This document shows positions 55,965 to 64,000 of a stretch of 64,000 nt of DNA, piece after piece. A program made the position numbers and the translations under genes. Origin of the DNA: Solwaraspora sp. WMMD792. Lineage in GTDB: Bacteria; Actinomycetota; Actinomycetes; Mycobacteriales; Micromonosporaceae. Numbering within the stretch: position 1 is the first letter of the stretch; the number at the start of each line of letters is the position of its first letter. The notes below the pieces were generated by a model that saw only the letters and a program-made list of their open reading frames with translations, was not told where the DNA came from and searched no databases. Where the stretch lies: NCBI RefSeq assembly GCF_029626105.1, contig NZ_JARUBH010000009.1:5642001-5706000 (forward strand), written 5' to 3'.

Positions 55965-57551
55965 GTGCCGGTGGACCTGCCGTTCCTGATTTCCACGCTG
56001 ACCCGACGCGGGGTGCTCACCCCCGGCTCGCCGGTGCGGACCGTCGCCCAACTCGCCGCGCTGCGTCGCTGGGGGTTCACCCTCGTCGGCGAACTGCGCC
56101 AGGCCGCCGCCCGCGATCCGCGCCGGGTCGCGCTCATCGACGACAGCGGACAACAGCTGACCTACCGGGAGCTGCTGGACCGCGCCGAGCGGTTGGCGGG
56201 CGCGCTGCGTACCGCGCTGGACGTCTCCGCCGGGGACCGGATCGGCCTGCTCTGCCGCAACCACCCCGACATGGTGACCGCGATGGTCGCCGCCGGGCTG
56301 CTCGGCGCGGACACCGTACTGCTGCACACCGGGCTGGCCGGGCCGCAGCTCGCCGCCGTCGCCGACGAGCAGCGGCTGCGGGTGCTGCTGCACGACCGCG
56401 AGTTCGGCGAACAGGTCGTCGAGGTCGACACCGCAGTGATCCGGGTCGACGAGACCCGGGTCGCGCAGCTGCTGCGCGACGCACCGACGGACACCCGGCT
56501 GGAGCCGCCGCGCCGCGACGGCCGCACCATCGTGCTCACCTCCGGCACCACCGGCACCCCGAAGGGCGCCCGGCGACGGACCCCGACCGGGTTCGGACCG
56601 CTGGCGTCGATCATCGACCGGATCCCGCTGCGGGTCCACGACCGGATCATGATCGCCACGCCGGTCTTCCACACCTGGGGGTACGCCGCCCTGCAGATCG
56701 CGTTCGCGCTGCGGGCCACGGTGGTGCTGCACCGACGATTCGAGCCGGCAGCCGCGCTGGCCGCCGTCGACCGGCACGACTGCACCGCTCTGTTCGCCGT
56801 GCCGGTGATGCTGCAACGGCTGCTGCACGACGTACCGGAGCCTCGGCAGCAGCCGACCGGGCTGCGGGTGGTCGCGGTCAGCGGCTCGGCGCTCGGCGGC
56901 GGCATCGCCACCCGGTTCATGGACCGGTACGGAGACGTGCTCTACAACCTGTACGGGTCGACCGAGGTCTCCTGGGCTGCCATCGCCACCCCGGCCGACC
57001 TGCGCCGGGCACCGAACACTGCCGGCCGGCCCCCGTACGGCACCCGGCTGGCGGTGCTCGGGCCGGACGGCGAACCGGTGCCGACCGGGCAGGTCGGGCA
57101 GATCTTCGTCGGTAACGAGCTGCTCTTCGACGGCTACACCACCAGCGACGACGGCACGGCCGAACGCCGGCACGGGCTGCTCGGCACCGGCGACCTCGGC
57201 CACGTCGACGCCGACGGGCTGCTCTTCGTCGGCGGCCGGGCCGACGACATGATCGTCTCCGGCGGGGAGAACGTCTTCCCGTCCGACGTCGCCGACCTGC
57301 TGGCCCAGCTACCGCAGGTACGCGAGGCCGCGGTGGTCGGCCTGCCCGACGCGGAGTACGGCCAGCGGCTCGCCGCGTACCTGGTGCTGCACCCGGAGGA
57401 GACGCTCGACGCCGAGGCGGTCCGGGAGTACGTGCGCCGCTACCGCGCCCGGTTCGCCGTCCCCCGGCATGTGATCTTCCTGTCGGCGCTGCCACGCAAC
57501 GCCGCCGGCAAGGTGGTCACCCGGGACCTGCCCCGGCCGACGGGCAGCTGA
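55965..57551 (+). CDS. AMP-dependent acyl-CoA synthetase (fatty-acid CoA ligase)
   Basis: 528 residues. ANL superfamily: TIVLTSGTTGTPKGARR is the P-loop-like A3 motif, YNLYGSTEVSW is A5, GTGDLGHVDADGLLFVGGRADDMIVSGGENVFP covers A7-A8, and Lys in NAAGKVVTRDL is the A10 catalytic lysine. Forms acyl-adenylates and acyl-CoA; chain length unknown. Several GTG codons (55959, 55965, 55971) follow a GGGGG tract, so the exact start is uncertain. Confidence 0.87.
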   Translation: MPVDLPFLISTLTRRGVLTPGSPVRTVAQLAALRRWGFTLVGELRQAAARDPRRVALIDDSGQQLTYRELLDRAERLAGALRTALDVSAGDRIGLLCRNHPDMVTAMVAAGLLGADTVLLHTGLAGPQLAAVADEQRLRVLLHDREFGEQVVEVDTAVIRVDETRVAQLLRDAPTDTRLEPPRRDGRTIVLTSGTTGTPKGARRRTPTGFGPLASIIDRIPLRVHDRIMIATPVFHTWGYAALQIAFALRATVVLHRRFEPAAALAAVDRHDCTALFAVPVMLQRLLHDVPEPRQQPTGLRVVAVSGSALGGGIATRFMDRYGDVLYNLYGSTEVSWAAIATPADLRRAPNTAGRPPYGTRLAVLGPDGEPVPTGQVGQIFVGNELLFDGYTTSDDGTAERRHGLLGTGDLGHVDADGLLFVGGRADDMIVSGGENVFPSDVADLLAQLPQVREAAVVGLPDAEYGQRLAAYLVLHPEETLDAEAVREYVRRYRARFAVPRHVIFLSALPRNAAGKVVTRDLPRPTGS

Positions 57552-57552
57552 C

Positions 57553-57612
57553 CGGACCCGGGCCCCGACCCGGACCTGGACCTGGACCCGGACCTGGACC
57601 CGGACCCGGACC
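57553..57612. repeat. Hexanucleotide repeat GACC(C/T)G
   Basis: About nine imperfect copies of GGACCYG between the convergent acyl-CoA synthetase and DUF2795 genes. Non-coding on both strands and probably formed by slippage. Confidence 0.7.
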
Positions 57613-57647
57613 AGACACTCGGCGCACATCGGGCACTCACCCGGCAC

Positions 57648-57923
57648 TCACGGTTGGCGCAGATGCTGGGCCACCCGCTGGTGGTCCCGGAACCGCGCCC
57701 GCGCGGCCCGCTGGGCCGGGTCCTGCTCCGGCGCGGCGTCGATGTGCGCCGAACGGGCCGCCTCCGTACGGTTGGCGTACTCGACGGGCGGCAGGCCGCG
57801 CAACGCGCGTACCACGCCGGGGCTGGCACCGACCCGCCGCGCCTCCGCGACAATCTGTTCCTTGTCGGCGGGAAAGTCCAGCTCGTTCAGGCTGTCCAGT
57901 ACGTCCTGGTAGCTCGTCCCCAT
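57648..57923 (-). CDS. DUF2795 family protein
   Basis: 91 residues. SYQDVLDSLNELDFPADKEQIVAEARRVGASPGVVRALRGLPPVEYANR is the DUF2795 pattern, a small helical domain often found near stress or conserved actinobacterial genes. Function unknown. The ATG at 57923 is the family start; longer frames read through the gap before purD. Confidence 0.83.
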   Translation of the reverse strand: MGTSYQDVLDSLNELDFPADKEQIVAEARRVGASPGVVRALRGLPPVEYANRTEAARSAHIDAAPEQDPAQRAARARFRDHQRVAQHLRQP

Positions 57924-57987
57924 GCGCCGGGGCGTACCCGCCGGGCGGGCCGCTATCCGGCCGGCACGGGGTGATCCGGCACCCGGG

Positions 57988-59232
57988 TCAGGGCAGGGTG
58001 ATCCGGCCCTCGGCGGCGGCCAGGGCGATGTCCGCCCGGAAGTGCCCGCCGGGCAGGTCGACCCCGGCCAGCAGCCGGTACGCGGCGTCCCGCGCGCCGG
58101 CCAGGTCGGCACCGACGCCGGTGGCGCTGAGCACCCGACCACCGGCCGAGACCAACCGCCCCGTGGCGTCGCGGGCGGTGCCGGCGTGGCTGATCCCGGC
58201 CTGTCCGGCACCGGTGATCACGTCGCCGGTGCGGGCCGCCGCCGGGTAGCCGGCCGACGCGAGCACCACGGTCACCGCTGCCCCGTCCCGCCAGCGCAGC
58301 GGCGGGTGGTCGGCGAGCGTACCGGTCGCCGCCGCGTGCAGCAGGCCGGCCAGCGGGGTCTCCAGCAGCGCCAGCACCACCTGGGTCTCCGGGTCGCCGA
58401 ACCGGGCGTTGAACTCGATCACCCGGGGGCCGGCGGCGGTGACCGCCAGCCCGACGTAGAGCAGCCCGGCGAACGGGGTGCCCCGGTGGCGCATCTCGGC
58501 CAGCGTCGGGTGCACCACCTCGGCCATCACCTGGTCGACCAGGTCCGGCGGTGCCCACGGCAACGGCGCGTACGCACCCATGCCGCCGGTGTTCGGGCCG
58601 GTATCGCCGACGCCCACCCGCTTGAAGTCCTGGGCGGGCAGCAGCGGCACCGCCGCCGTGCCGTCGGTGACGACGAACAGCGACACCTCCGGCCCGGCCA
58701 GGTACTCCTCGACCACCACCTGCCCGCAGGATTCGGCGTGGCCGAGGGCGGCGGCCCGGTCGTCGGTCACCACCACCCCCTTGCCGGCGGCCAGCCCGTC
58801 GTTCTTCACCACGTACGGGGTGCCGAACGCGTCCAGCGCGGCGGCCACCTCGTCGGCGCTCCGGCAGGTCACGGCGCGGGCGGTCGGCACCCCGGCGGCG
58901 GCCATCACGTCCTTGGCGAAGCTCTTGGAGCCTTCCAGGACGGCGGCCGCGCCGGACGGCCCGAAGCAGGCGATGCCCTTGGCGCGTACCGCGTCGGCGA
59001 CCCCGGCGACCAGCGGCGCCTCCGGGCCGACCACGACCAGGTCGGCCGCCACCTCGACGGCGAGCGCGGCGACCGCCTGCGGGTCGGTGGCGGTGACCGG
59101 GCGCAGCTCGGCCACCTCCGCGATGCCCGGATTGCCCGGAGCGGCGATCAACTGGTCGACGGCGGGGTCGGCGGCCAGGCCGGACGCGAGCGCGTGCTCG
59201 CGTCCGCCACTGCCGATGAGAAGTACGCGCAC
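57988..59232 (-). CDS. purD: Phosphoribosylamine-glycine ligase (GAR synthetase)
   Basis: 414 residues. ATP-grasp enzyme joining glycine to phosphoribosylamine. [16 protein letters not shown] at the N-terminus, [28 protein letters not shown] (ATP-grasp) and [12 protein letters not shown] (metal binding) are diagnostic. It follows narK by 11 bp on the same strand. The other purine genes lie on the far side of the antibiotic cluster. Confidence 0.96.
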   Translation of the reverse strand: MRVLLIGSGGREHALASGLAADPAVDQLIAAPGNPGIAEVAELRPVTATDPQAVAALAVEVAADLVVVGPEAPLVAGVADAVRAKGIACFGPSGAAAVLEGSKSFAKDVMAAAGVPTARAVTCRSADEVAAALDAFGTPYVVKNDGLAAGKGVVVTDDRAAALGHAESCGQVVVEEYLAGPEVSLFVVTDGTAAVPLLPAQDFKRVGVGDTGPNTGGMGAYAPLPWAPPDLVDQVMAEVVHPTLAEMRHRGTPFAGLLYVGLAVTAAGPRVIEFNARFGDPETQVVLALLETPLAGLLHAAATGTLADHPPLRWRDGAAVTVVLASAGYPAAARTGDVITGAGQAGISHAGTARDATGRLVSAGGRVLSATGVGADLAGARDAAYRLLAGVDLPGGHFRADIALAAAEGRITLP

Positions 59233-59243
59233 AACGGCCGATC

Positions 59244-60608
59244 CTAGACGCCGGCCTGCGCCATCCGGGAACCCCGCCGCAGATAGGCGAACCAGGTGAC
59301 GGCCAGCATCACCACGAACAGCACGACGTAGAAGCGCAGCGCCGGCTCGATGTTGCCGTACGTCGACTTGGCCCAGGCGTAACAGATCGGCACCAGGAAG
59401 CCGCCGAACGCGCCGACCGACGAGATGATGCCGAGCGCGCCGGCCGCCTCCCGGCGCATCCGCAGCATCGTCTCCGCAGAGCCGCCCCGGTCCTCACCCT
59501 TCACCCGGAAGATCTTCGAGATCATCCGGTACGTCGACCCGTTGCCGACGCCGGTGGCGACGAACAGCACCATGAAGCTGACGAAGAAGACGCCCAGGTT
59601 CTGCTGCTGCACCGCCCACAGGGCCGCGTAGGCGCCGGCGGCTAGGACGACGAAGCTGGCCGCGGTCACCCGGGCACCGCCCATCCGGTCGGAGAGCCGA
59701 CCGCCGAGCGGCCGGGCGACCGAGCCGATCCCGGCGCCGAGGAACGCCCAGCCGAGCGCGATGTCCGGCCGGTTGAACACCGCGTTGAGCAGGGTCGGGA
59801 ACGCCGCCGAGTAGCCGATGAACGAGCCGAACGTACCGATGTAGAGCAGCGACATGATCCACGTGTCGGGGTGGCGCAGCGACGACCAGACCGGTTCGAC
59901 GTCCGCCTTCGCCTCGGCCAGGTTGTCCATGTAGAGGTAGGCGCAGACCGCCGCGATGACCGCCAGCGGGATGTACATCAGGCCGGCCCGGGACAACGCC
60001 AGCCCACCGCCGAGCACGATCACCTTCGGCACCAGGAACTGCACCACCGCGACGCCGATGTTGCCGCCGGCGGCGTTCAGGCCGAGCGCCCAGCCCTTTT
60101 CCCGTTCCGGGTAGAAGAACGAGATGTTGGCCATGCTGGATGCGAAGTTTCCGCCCCCGAATCCGGCTGTCGCGGCGATCACCAATAGGGCGCCGTACCC
60201 GATTTCCGGATTGTTGACCGCCCAGGCGAGACCGGCGCACGGGATGATCAGCAACAGGGCGGAGACGACCGTCCAGTTGCGGCCGCCGAAGATCGGCACC
60301 GCGAAGGTGTACGGCAGCCGCAGGAACGCCCCGACACCGCTGGGTACGGCGGTCAGCCAGAGCGTCTGGCTGACGCTGAGGTCCCACCCGGCGCTGCTCA
60401 GCCGCACCACCACGATGCTCCAGAGCAGCCACACCGAGAAGCCGATGTGTTCGGCGAAGATGGAGAAGATGAGGTTGCGTCGGGCCACCGGCCGGCCCAC
60501 CGTACGCCAGAAGGTGGGGTCCTCCGGCTCCCAATGGGCGATCCACCGTTTCCGGTTCTCCTGGGGGCGGGTCTCGATGGTCTCCGCGTTGACTGTCTCG
60601 TTGGCCAT
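59244..60608 (-). CDS. narK: Nitrate/nitrite MFS transporter
   Basis: 454 residues, about 12 transmembrane helices. [37 protein letters not shown] is the nitrate signature of NarK/NasA proteins; [12 protein letters not shown] is the MFS loop motif. The ~45-residue N-terminal tail (WEPEDPTFW...) is typical of actinobacterial NarK. AAGGAG precedes the ATG. It is near nirBD on the same strand, so nitrate or nitrite uptake for assimilation is likely. Confidence 0.92.
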   Translation of the reverse strand: MANETVNAETIETRPQENRKRWIAHWEPEDPTFWRTVGRPVARRNLIFSIFAEHIGFSVWLLWSIVVVRLSSAGWDLSVSQTLWLTAVPSGVGAFLRLPYTFAVPIFGGRNWTVVSALLLIIPCAGLAWAVNNPEIGYGALLVIAATAGFGGGNFASSMANISFFYPEREKGWALGLNAAGGNIGVAVVQFLVPKVIVLGGGLALSRAGLMYIPLAVIAAVCAYLYMDNLAEAKADVEPVWSSLRHPDTWIMSLLYIGTFGSFIGYSAAFPTLLNAVFNRPDIALGWAFLGAGIGSVARPLGGRLSDRMGGARVTAASFVVLAAGAYAALWAVQQQNLGVFFVSFMVLFVATGVGNGSTYRMISKIFRVKGEDRGGSAETMLRMRREAAGALGIISSVGAFGGFLVPICYAWAKSTYGNIEPALRFYVVLFVVMLAVTWFAYLRRGSRMAQAGV

Positions 60609-60810
60609 CAGGTTGGCTCCTTAGCCATCGGGTGCCGTAGGGTGGCGATCGAGATGCTGCCGAGCGACGTTTGCGGATCGGCGATGATCGGGCGTCGGCC
60701 GGGGTGGCATTGGGGAGTCAGGTTATGAACCGAATGTTTCCTGGCGTGGAAAACGGTGATGTCGGGGCGTGGTCATGGTTCGCACCGGGCCGGCCCCGAC
60801 GTTGTGAGAT

Positions 60811-61245
60811 CTACCGGCCGTCGCCACCGGCAGGCGGTGCCGAGGCCCGTGCCGCCGGTGCCGAGACCCACACCGTGCCGGCCGGGTCCTGCCGGACCGG
60901 ATAGCTGCGCAGTGCCGGCTGCCCGCTCCGGGAGCATCCGGTCGCCAGCTCGAAGACGTGCTGGTGCAGCGGGCAGACCACCACCTCGGCGTCGATCAGC
61001 CCGTCGGCGAGTGGACCGCCGGCGTGCGGGCAGACCGCCGACACCGCCCGCAGCTGCCCCGACGTCAGCCGGAACACCGCCACCAGCTCACCGGCGACCG
61101 GGTAGGCGCGGCCCTCGCCGGGCGGGATGTCGCCGCCGGGTCCGATCCGGTGCTCGACCAGCCGGCCGTCGTCGACGGCGGTCACGGTGGAACCGCCGCC
61201 GACCGGCCCGTCAGCGGTCGGTTGGCCACCGTTCACGGCGGTCAC
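60811..61245 (-). CDS. nirD: Nitrite reductase small subunit (Rieske-type)
   Basis: 144 residues. Rieske [2Fe-2S] ligands are in VCPHAGG and VVCPLHQHVF. NirD partners NirB in NADH-dependent reduction of nitrite to ammonium in the cytosol. GTG 61245 overlaps the nirB stop by 4 bp (GTGA). The first ~20 residues are low-complexity, and a second in-frame GTG (VTAVDDGRL) would also fit. Confidence 0.9.
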   Translation of the reverse strand: MTAVNGGQPTADGPVGGGSTVTAVDDGRLVEHRIGPGGDIPPGEGRAYPVAGELVAVFRLTSGQLRAVSAVCPHAGGPLADGLIDAEVVVCPLHQHVFELATGCSRSGQPALRSYPVRQDPAGTVWVSAPAARASAPPAGGDGR

Positions 61246-63728
61246 GACCGGCTGCTCTCGGCGCGGACCGGCACCGCCGGCAGCGGCACCAGCGGCAACG
61301 CGGTCCGGAACTGCCCCGGGGTCGCCGGGGCGTCCCGTTCCCGCCACGGGTCCCGGTAGCCGGCCACCGCCGCCGCCATCCGTTCGTCGAGTCCGGCACC
61401 GAGGCCGTCGACGTCGTCGACGATCAGCTCCCGCAGCCGGTCGACGCCGACCCGGGGCACGAACGCGTAGGTGCGTTCCAGCCAGTTCGCGTTCTCCCGG
61501 TAGTACTGCAGGAACCGGCCGGTCAGCGTCATCACCTCATCCGGTGTGTCGACGGTGGCCAGCAGGTCGCCCTTGCGTACGTGGGCACCGGCCGCGCCGC
61601 CGACGTAGATCTCCCACCGGCCGCCCTCGATCGCGACCACGCCGAGGTCCTTGACGTACGCCTCGGCGCAGTTGCGCGGGCACCCGGTGACCGCCAGCTT
61701 GAGTTTGCCCGGCGCCTCCAGCCCCTGGAACCGTTCCTCGATCGCGATGCCGAGCGCGGTCGAGTCACCCAGGCCGAACCGGCAGAAGTCGCTGCCGACG
61801 CAGGTCTTCACGGTCCGGAAGCTCTTGCCGTACGCGTACCCGGACGGCATGTCCAGGTCGGCCCACACCTGCGGCAGGTCCTCCTTGCGGATGCCGAGCA
61901 GGTCGATGCGCTGCCCACCGGTCAGTTTGACCAGCGGCACCTGGTGTTTCTCGGCCACGTCGGCGATCCGGCGCAGCTGGGCCGGGGTAGTGCAGCCGCC
62001 CTTCATCTGCGGCACCACCGAGAAGGTGCCGTCGCGTTGGATGTTGGCGTGCACCCGGTCGTTGATGAACCGGGCGCCGCGCTCATCGACGTACTCGTCG
62101 CCCCACATCATCCGCAGCAGCGACACCAGCCCCATCTTGCTCCTGGCGTCCTCACGGCCGTCGGCGAGCGCCTCGAAGACCGCCGACACGCTGCGCAGCC
62201 CGCGGGCGCGGATCTCGGCCATCAGGGTCGGCTTGTCCATCGGCACCCCGGGCACGTACCAGTTGGCGGCCGGGTCCTCCGCGACCTCGCCGCCGGCGGC
62301 CCACTCGACGATCTGGCCGACCAGGCTCTTGCACGAGCCACACCCCTTGCCGGCCCGGGTGGCGTCCATCACCCCGCTCACCGTGCGGACCCCGCCGGCG
62401 ACGGTGGCGACCAGCGCGCCCTTGCTGACCCCGTTGCAGTTGCAGACCTGGGCGTCGTCGTCGAGTTCGGCGGCGGACACCTCGGCCGGCGGCCCGCCCA
62501 GGTCGAACAGCAGCCGGACCCGCTCCTCCGGCAGCGGCGAGCCCCGGTCGAACGCCTGCATCAGGAAGCCGACCTTGCTCACGTCGCCGACCAGGGTGGC
62601 ACCGATCAGCCGGTCGTCGCGGACCACCACGCTCTTGTAGACGCCGCGCCGGGGCTCGGCGAAGACCACGAACTCGTCGTCGTCGCGTTCCGGCGCGGTC
62701 ACCCCCATGGCGGCCACGTCGACCCCGGCGACCTTCAGCTTGGTCGCGGTCCGCGAGCCGTGGTACGCCGCCGTCGGGTCGGTGCCGGTGAGCTGCCCGG
62801 CGAGCACCTTCGCCTGGTCCCACAGCGGCGCGACCAGGCCGTACGTCTGGCCACGGTGCTGCACGCACTCCCCGACCGCGTAGATGTCCGGCTCGTCGAG
62901 CACCCGCAGGTGGTCGTCGACGACGATCCCTCGCTCCACCGGCAGGCCGCTGACCTGCGCGAGCGTGGTGTTGGGCCGGATCCCGGCGGCGATCACCACC
63001 ATGTCGGCGGCGAACGTGCGCCCGTCGGCGAGCCGGACCCCTTCGACGGCGTCCCGGCCGAGGATCCGCTCGGTGCGGGCCTTGGTGACCACGTCGATGC
63101 CGAGCCGTTCGACGCTGCGCCGCAGGATGTCGCCGCCGGTGGCGTCGAGCTGCGCGTTCATCAGATGCCCGGCGGCGTGCAGCAGGGTCACCGACACGCC
63201 GTACTGCTGCAGGCCGCGGGCCGCTTCCAGGCCGAGCAGCCCGCCGCCGATCACCACCGCCCGCTGGTGGTCGCGGGCGTAGCGGATCATCGCCCGGGTG
63301 TCGTCGAGCGTGCGGAAGGTGAAAACTCCCTGGTGGAAGCCGCGGCGCGGGTGGTGGGCACCGTCGATCGGCGGCACGAACGGCACGCTGCCGGTGGCGA
63401 TCACCAACTTGTCGTACGGGGTGGTGGTGCCGTCGACGGCGTGCACCACCCTGGCGAACCGGTCGATCCGGGTGACCTCCACGCCGGCCCGCAGGGTGAT
63501 GCCGTTCTCCTCGTACCAGGGCAGGCTGTTGAGGAAGATGCCGTCCTCGGCCTCGACGCCGGAGAGCACGTTGGACAGCAGGATTCGGTTGTAGTTACCG
63601 TACGGTTCGGCGCCGAACATGGTGATGTCGTACCGGTCCGGGCCGACCCGGTCGATGATCTCCTCGACGGTACGGGCACCGGCCATGCCGTTGCCGACCA
63701 CCACCAGCCGCGGTCGTCGCTGCGTCAA
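61242..63728 (-). CDS. nirB: NADH-dependent nitrite reductase, large subunit
   Basis: 828 residues. Order: FAD/NAD pyridine-nucleotide oxidoreductase domain (VVGNGMAGARTVEEI; VVIGGGLLGLEAARGL), BFD-like [2Fe-2S] domain (CNCNGVSKG ... GKGCGSCKSL), then ferredoxin-like and siroheme/[4Fe-4S] domains with TCVGSDFCRFGLGDS and TGCPRNCAEAY carrying the four cluster cysteines. Reduces nitrite to ammonium with NADH. The start is TTG at 63728, with GGAGG 6 bases ahead and in-frame upstream codons lying inside the preceding gene. Confidence 0.95.
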   Translation of the reverse strand: MTQRRPRLVVVGNGMAGARTVEEIIDRVGPDRYDITMFGAEPYGNYNRILLSNVLSGVEAEDGIFLNSLPWYEENGITLRAGVEVTRIDRFARVVHAVDGTTTPYDKLVIATGSVPFVPPIDGAHHPRRGFHQGVFTFRTLDDTRAMIRYARDHQRAVVIGGGLLGLEAARGLQQYGVSVTLLHAAGHLMNAQLDATGGDILRRSVERLGIDVVTKARTERILGRDAVEGVRLADGRTFAADMVVIAAGIRPNTTLAQVSGLPVERGIVVDDHLRVLDEPDIYAVGECVQHRGQTYGLVAPLWDQAKVLAGQLTGTDPTAAYHGSRTATKLKVAGVDVAAMGVTAPERDDDEFVVFAEPRRGVYKSVVVRDDRLIGATLVGDVSKVGFLMQAFDRGSPLPEERVRLLFDLGGPPAEVSAAELDDDAQVCNCNGVSKGALVATVAGGVRTVSGVMDATRAGKGCGSCKSLVGQIVEWAAGGEVAEDPAANWYVPGVPMDKPTLMAEIRARGLRSVSAVFEALADGREDARSKMGLVSLLRMMWGDEYVDERGARFINDRVHANIQRDGTFSVVPQMKGGCTTPAQLRRIADVAEKHQVPLVKLTGGQRIDLLGIRKEDLPQVWADLDMPSGYAYGKSFRTVKTCVGSDFCRFGLGDSTALGIAIEERFQGLEAPGKLKLAVTGCPRNCAEAYVKDLGVVAIEGGRWEIYVGGAAGAHVRKGDLLATVDTPDEVMTLTGRFLQYYRENANWLERTYAFVPRVGVDRLRELIVDDVDGLGAGLDERMAAAVAGYRDPWRERDAPATPGQFRTALPLVPLPAVPVRAESSRS

Positions 63729-63729
63729 C

Positions 63730-64000
63730 TCACACCTCCACCAGGCCGAGATCGAGCACGACGGTGCCGGTGGTGCCGGCCGGCGCGGCGACCTGCAGCT
63801 CCACCACGGTGCCGGCGGCCAGGTCCTCGACGACCCGCAGCGGCACGTGCACCGCGTCGCGGGCGCCGATCGGGAAGTAGCGCATCGGCTCGCCGTCGCG
63901 TAGCAGCAGGACGTAGACCAGCTCGCCGGAGCTGTTCCCGCCCCGGAAGTAGACGGTCTGCGCGACCAGCCCGTCCGGCACCGTGTAGCGCAGGCTGCCG
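63730..64000 (-). CDS. Unidentified protein, C-terminal part (partial)
   Basis: The open frame runs in from the right edge and stops one base before the nirB start. The visible ~90 residues (...LRYTVPDGLVAQTVYFRGGNSSGELVYVLLLRDGEPMRYFPIG...) are beta-rich and contain no motif I recognise. GTG 63981 could be a start, but the frame stays open upstream of it, so the gene probably extends beyond the window. The tight spacing suggests cotranscription with nirB-nirD. Confidence 0.5.
   Translation of the reverse strand, partial: GSLRYTVPDGLVAQTVYFRGGNSSGELVYVLLLRDGEPMRYFPIGARDAVHVPLRVVEDLAAGTVVELQVAAPAGTTGTVVLDLGLVEV

Overview
The window is high-GC actinobacterial DNA, most likely from a Micromonospora or close relative. 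The purine genes and the LPxTG/SCP proteins are typical of that group, GTG starts and overlapping ATGA junctions are common, and one 16S rRNA methyltransferase closely resembles the Sgm/GrmA enzymes of gentamicin- and sisomicin-producing Micromonospora.

Layout. (1) 0-17 kb is mostly chromosomal core. It holds the end of an amino-acid dehydrogenase, a DUF3073 gene, a two-gene cyclophane-RiPP locus (AmcA-like precursor and AmcB-like radical SAM maturase), purM, purF, an SCP-like protein, a large membrane protein with a Gly/Tyr-rich tail, purL-purQ-purS, a secreted S1 protease, a UPF0145 protein, purB and an IPT/TIG LPxTG-type surface protein. (2) About 17.1-55.3 kb is a gentamicin/sisomicin-type aminoglycoside gene cluster. 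(3) 55.4-64 kb is core again: SCP2 protein, acyl-CoA ligase, DUF2795, purD, narK, nirD, nirB and an unidentified partial gene.

How the cluster should work, by analogy with gentamicin genetics. 2-Deoxy-scyllo-inosose synthase (27.8 kb), a DegT aminotransferase (26.4 kb) and a zinc dehydrogenase (43.9 kb) make 2-deoxystreptamine. A GT4 glycosyltransferase (24 kb) and a PIG-L deacetylase (53.6 kb) give paromamine. A GMC oxidoreductase and a class III aminotransferase (20-23 kb) install the 6'-amine. A Gfo/Idh dehydrogenase, second GT4, B12 radical SAM enzyme and second DegT aminotransferase (29-34.5 kb) add and tailor a garosamine-like sugar. A second B12 radical SAM (GenK-like), an APH(3')-like kinase (GenP-like) and two GenB3/B4-like aminotransferases (35-41 kb) suggest 6'-C-methylation and 3',4'-dideoxygenation. 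Two G1405-type 16S rRNA methyltransferases would give self-resistance.

Most unusual content. A 7-deazaguanine/queuosine set (tgt, queF, queC-queE-queD) is spread over three cluster operons, without queA or queG/queH here. An MFS exporter is fused to a flavoprotein-like domain of about 635 residues, with a separate paralogue of that domain translationally coupled upstream. The two GenB3/B4-like genes share a 1,168-bp stretch that I read as identical, with codon use unlike the surrounding genes. The cluster also has a free-standing seven-repeat WD40 protein and no recognisable pathway regulator.
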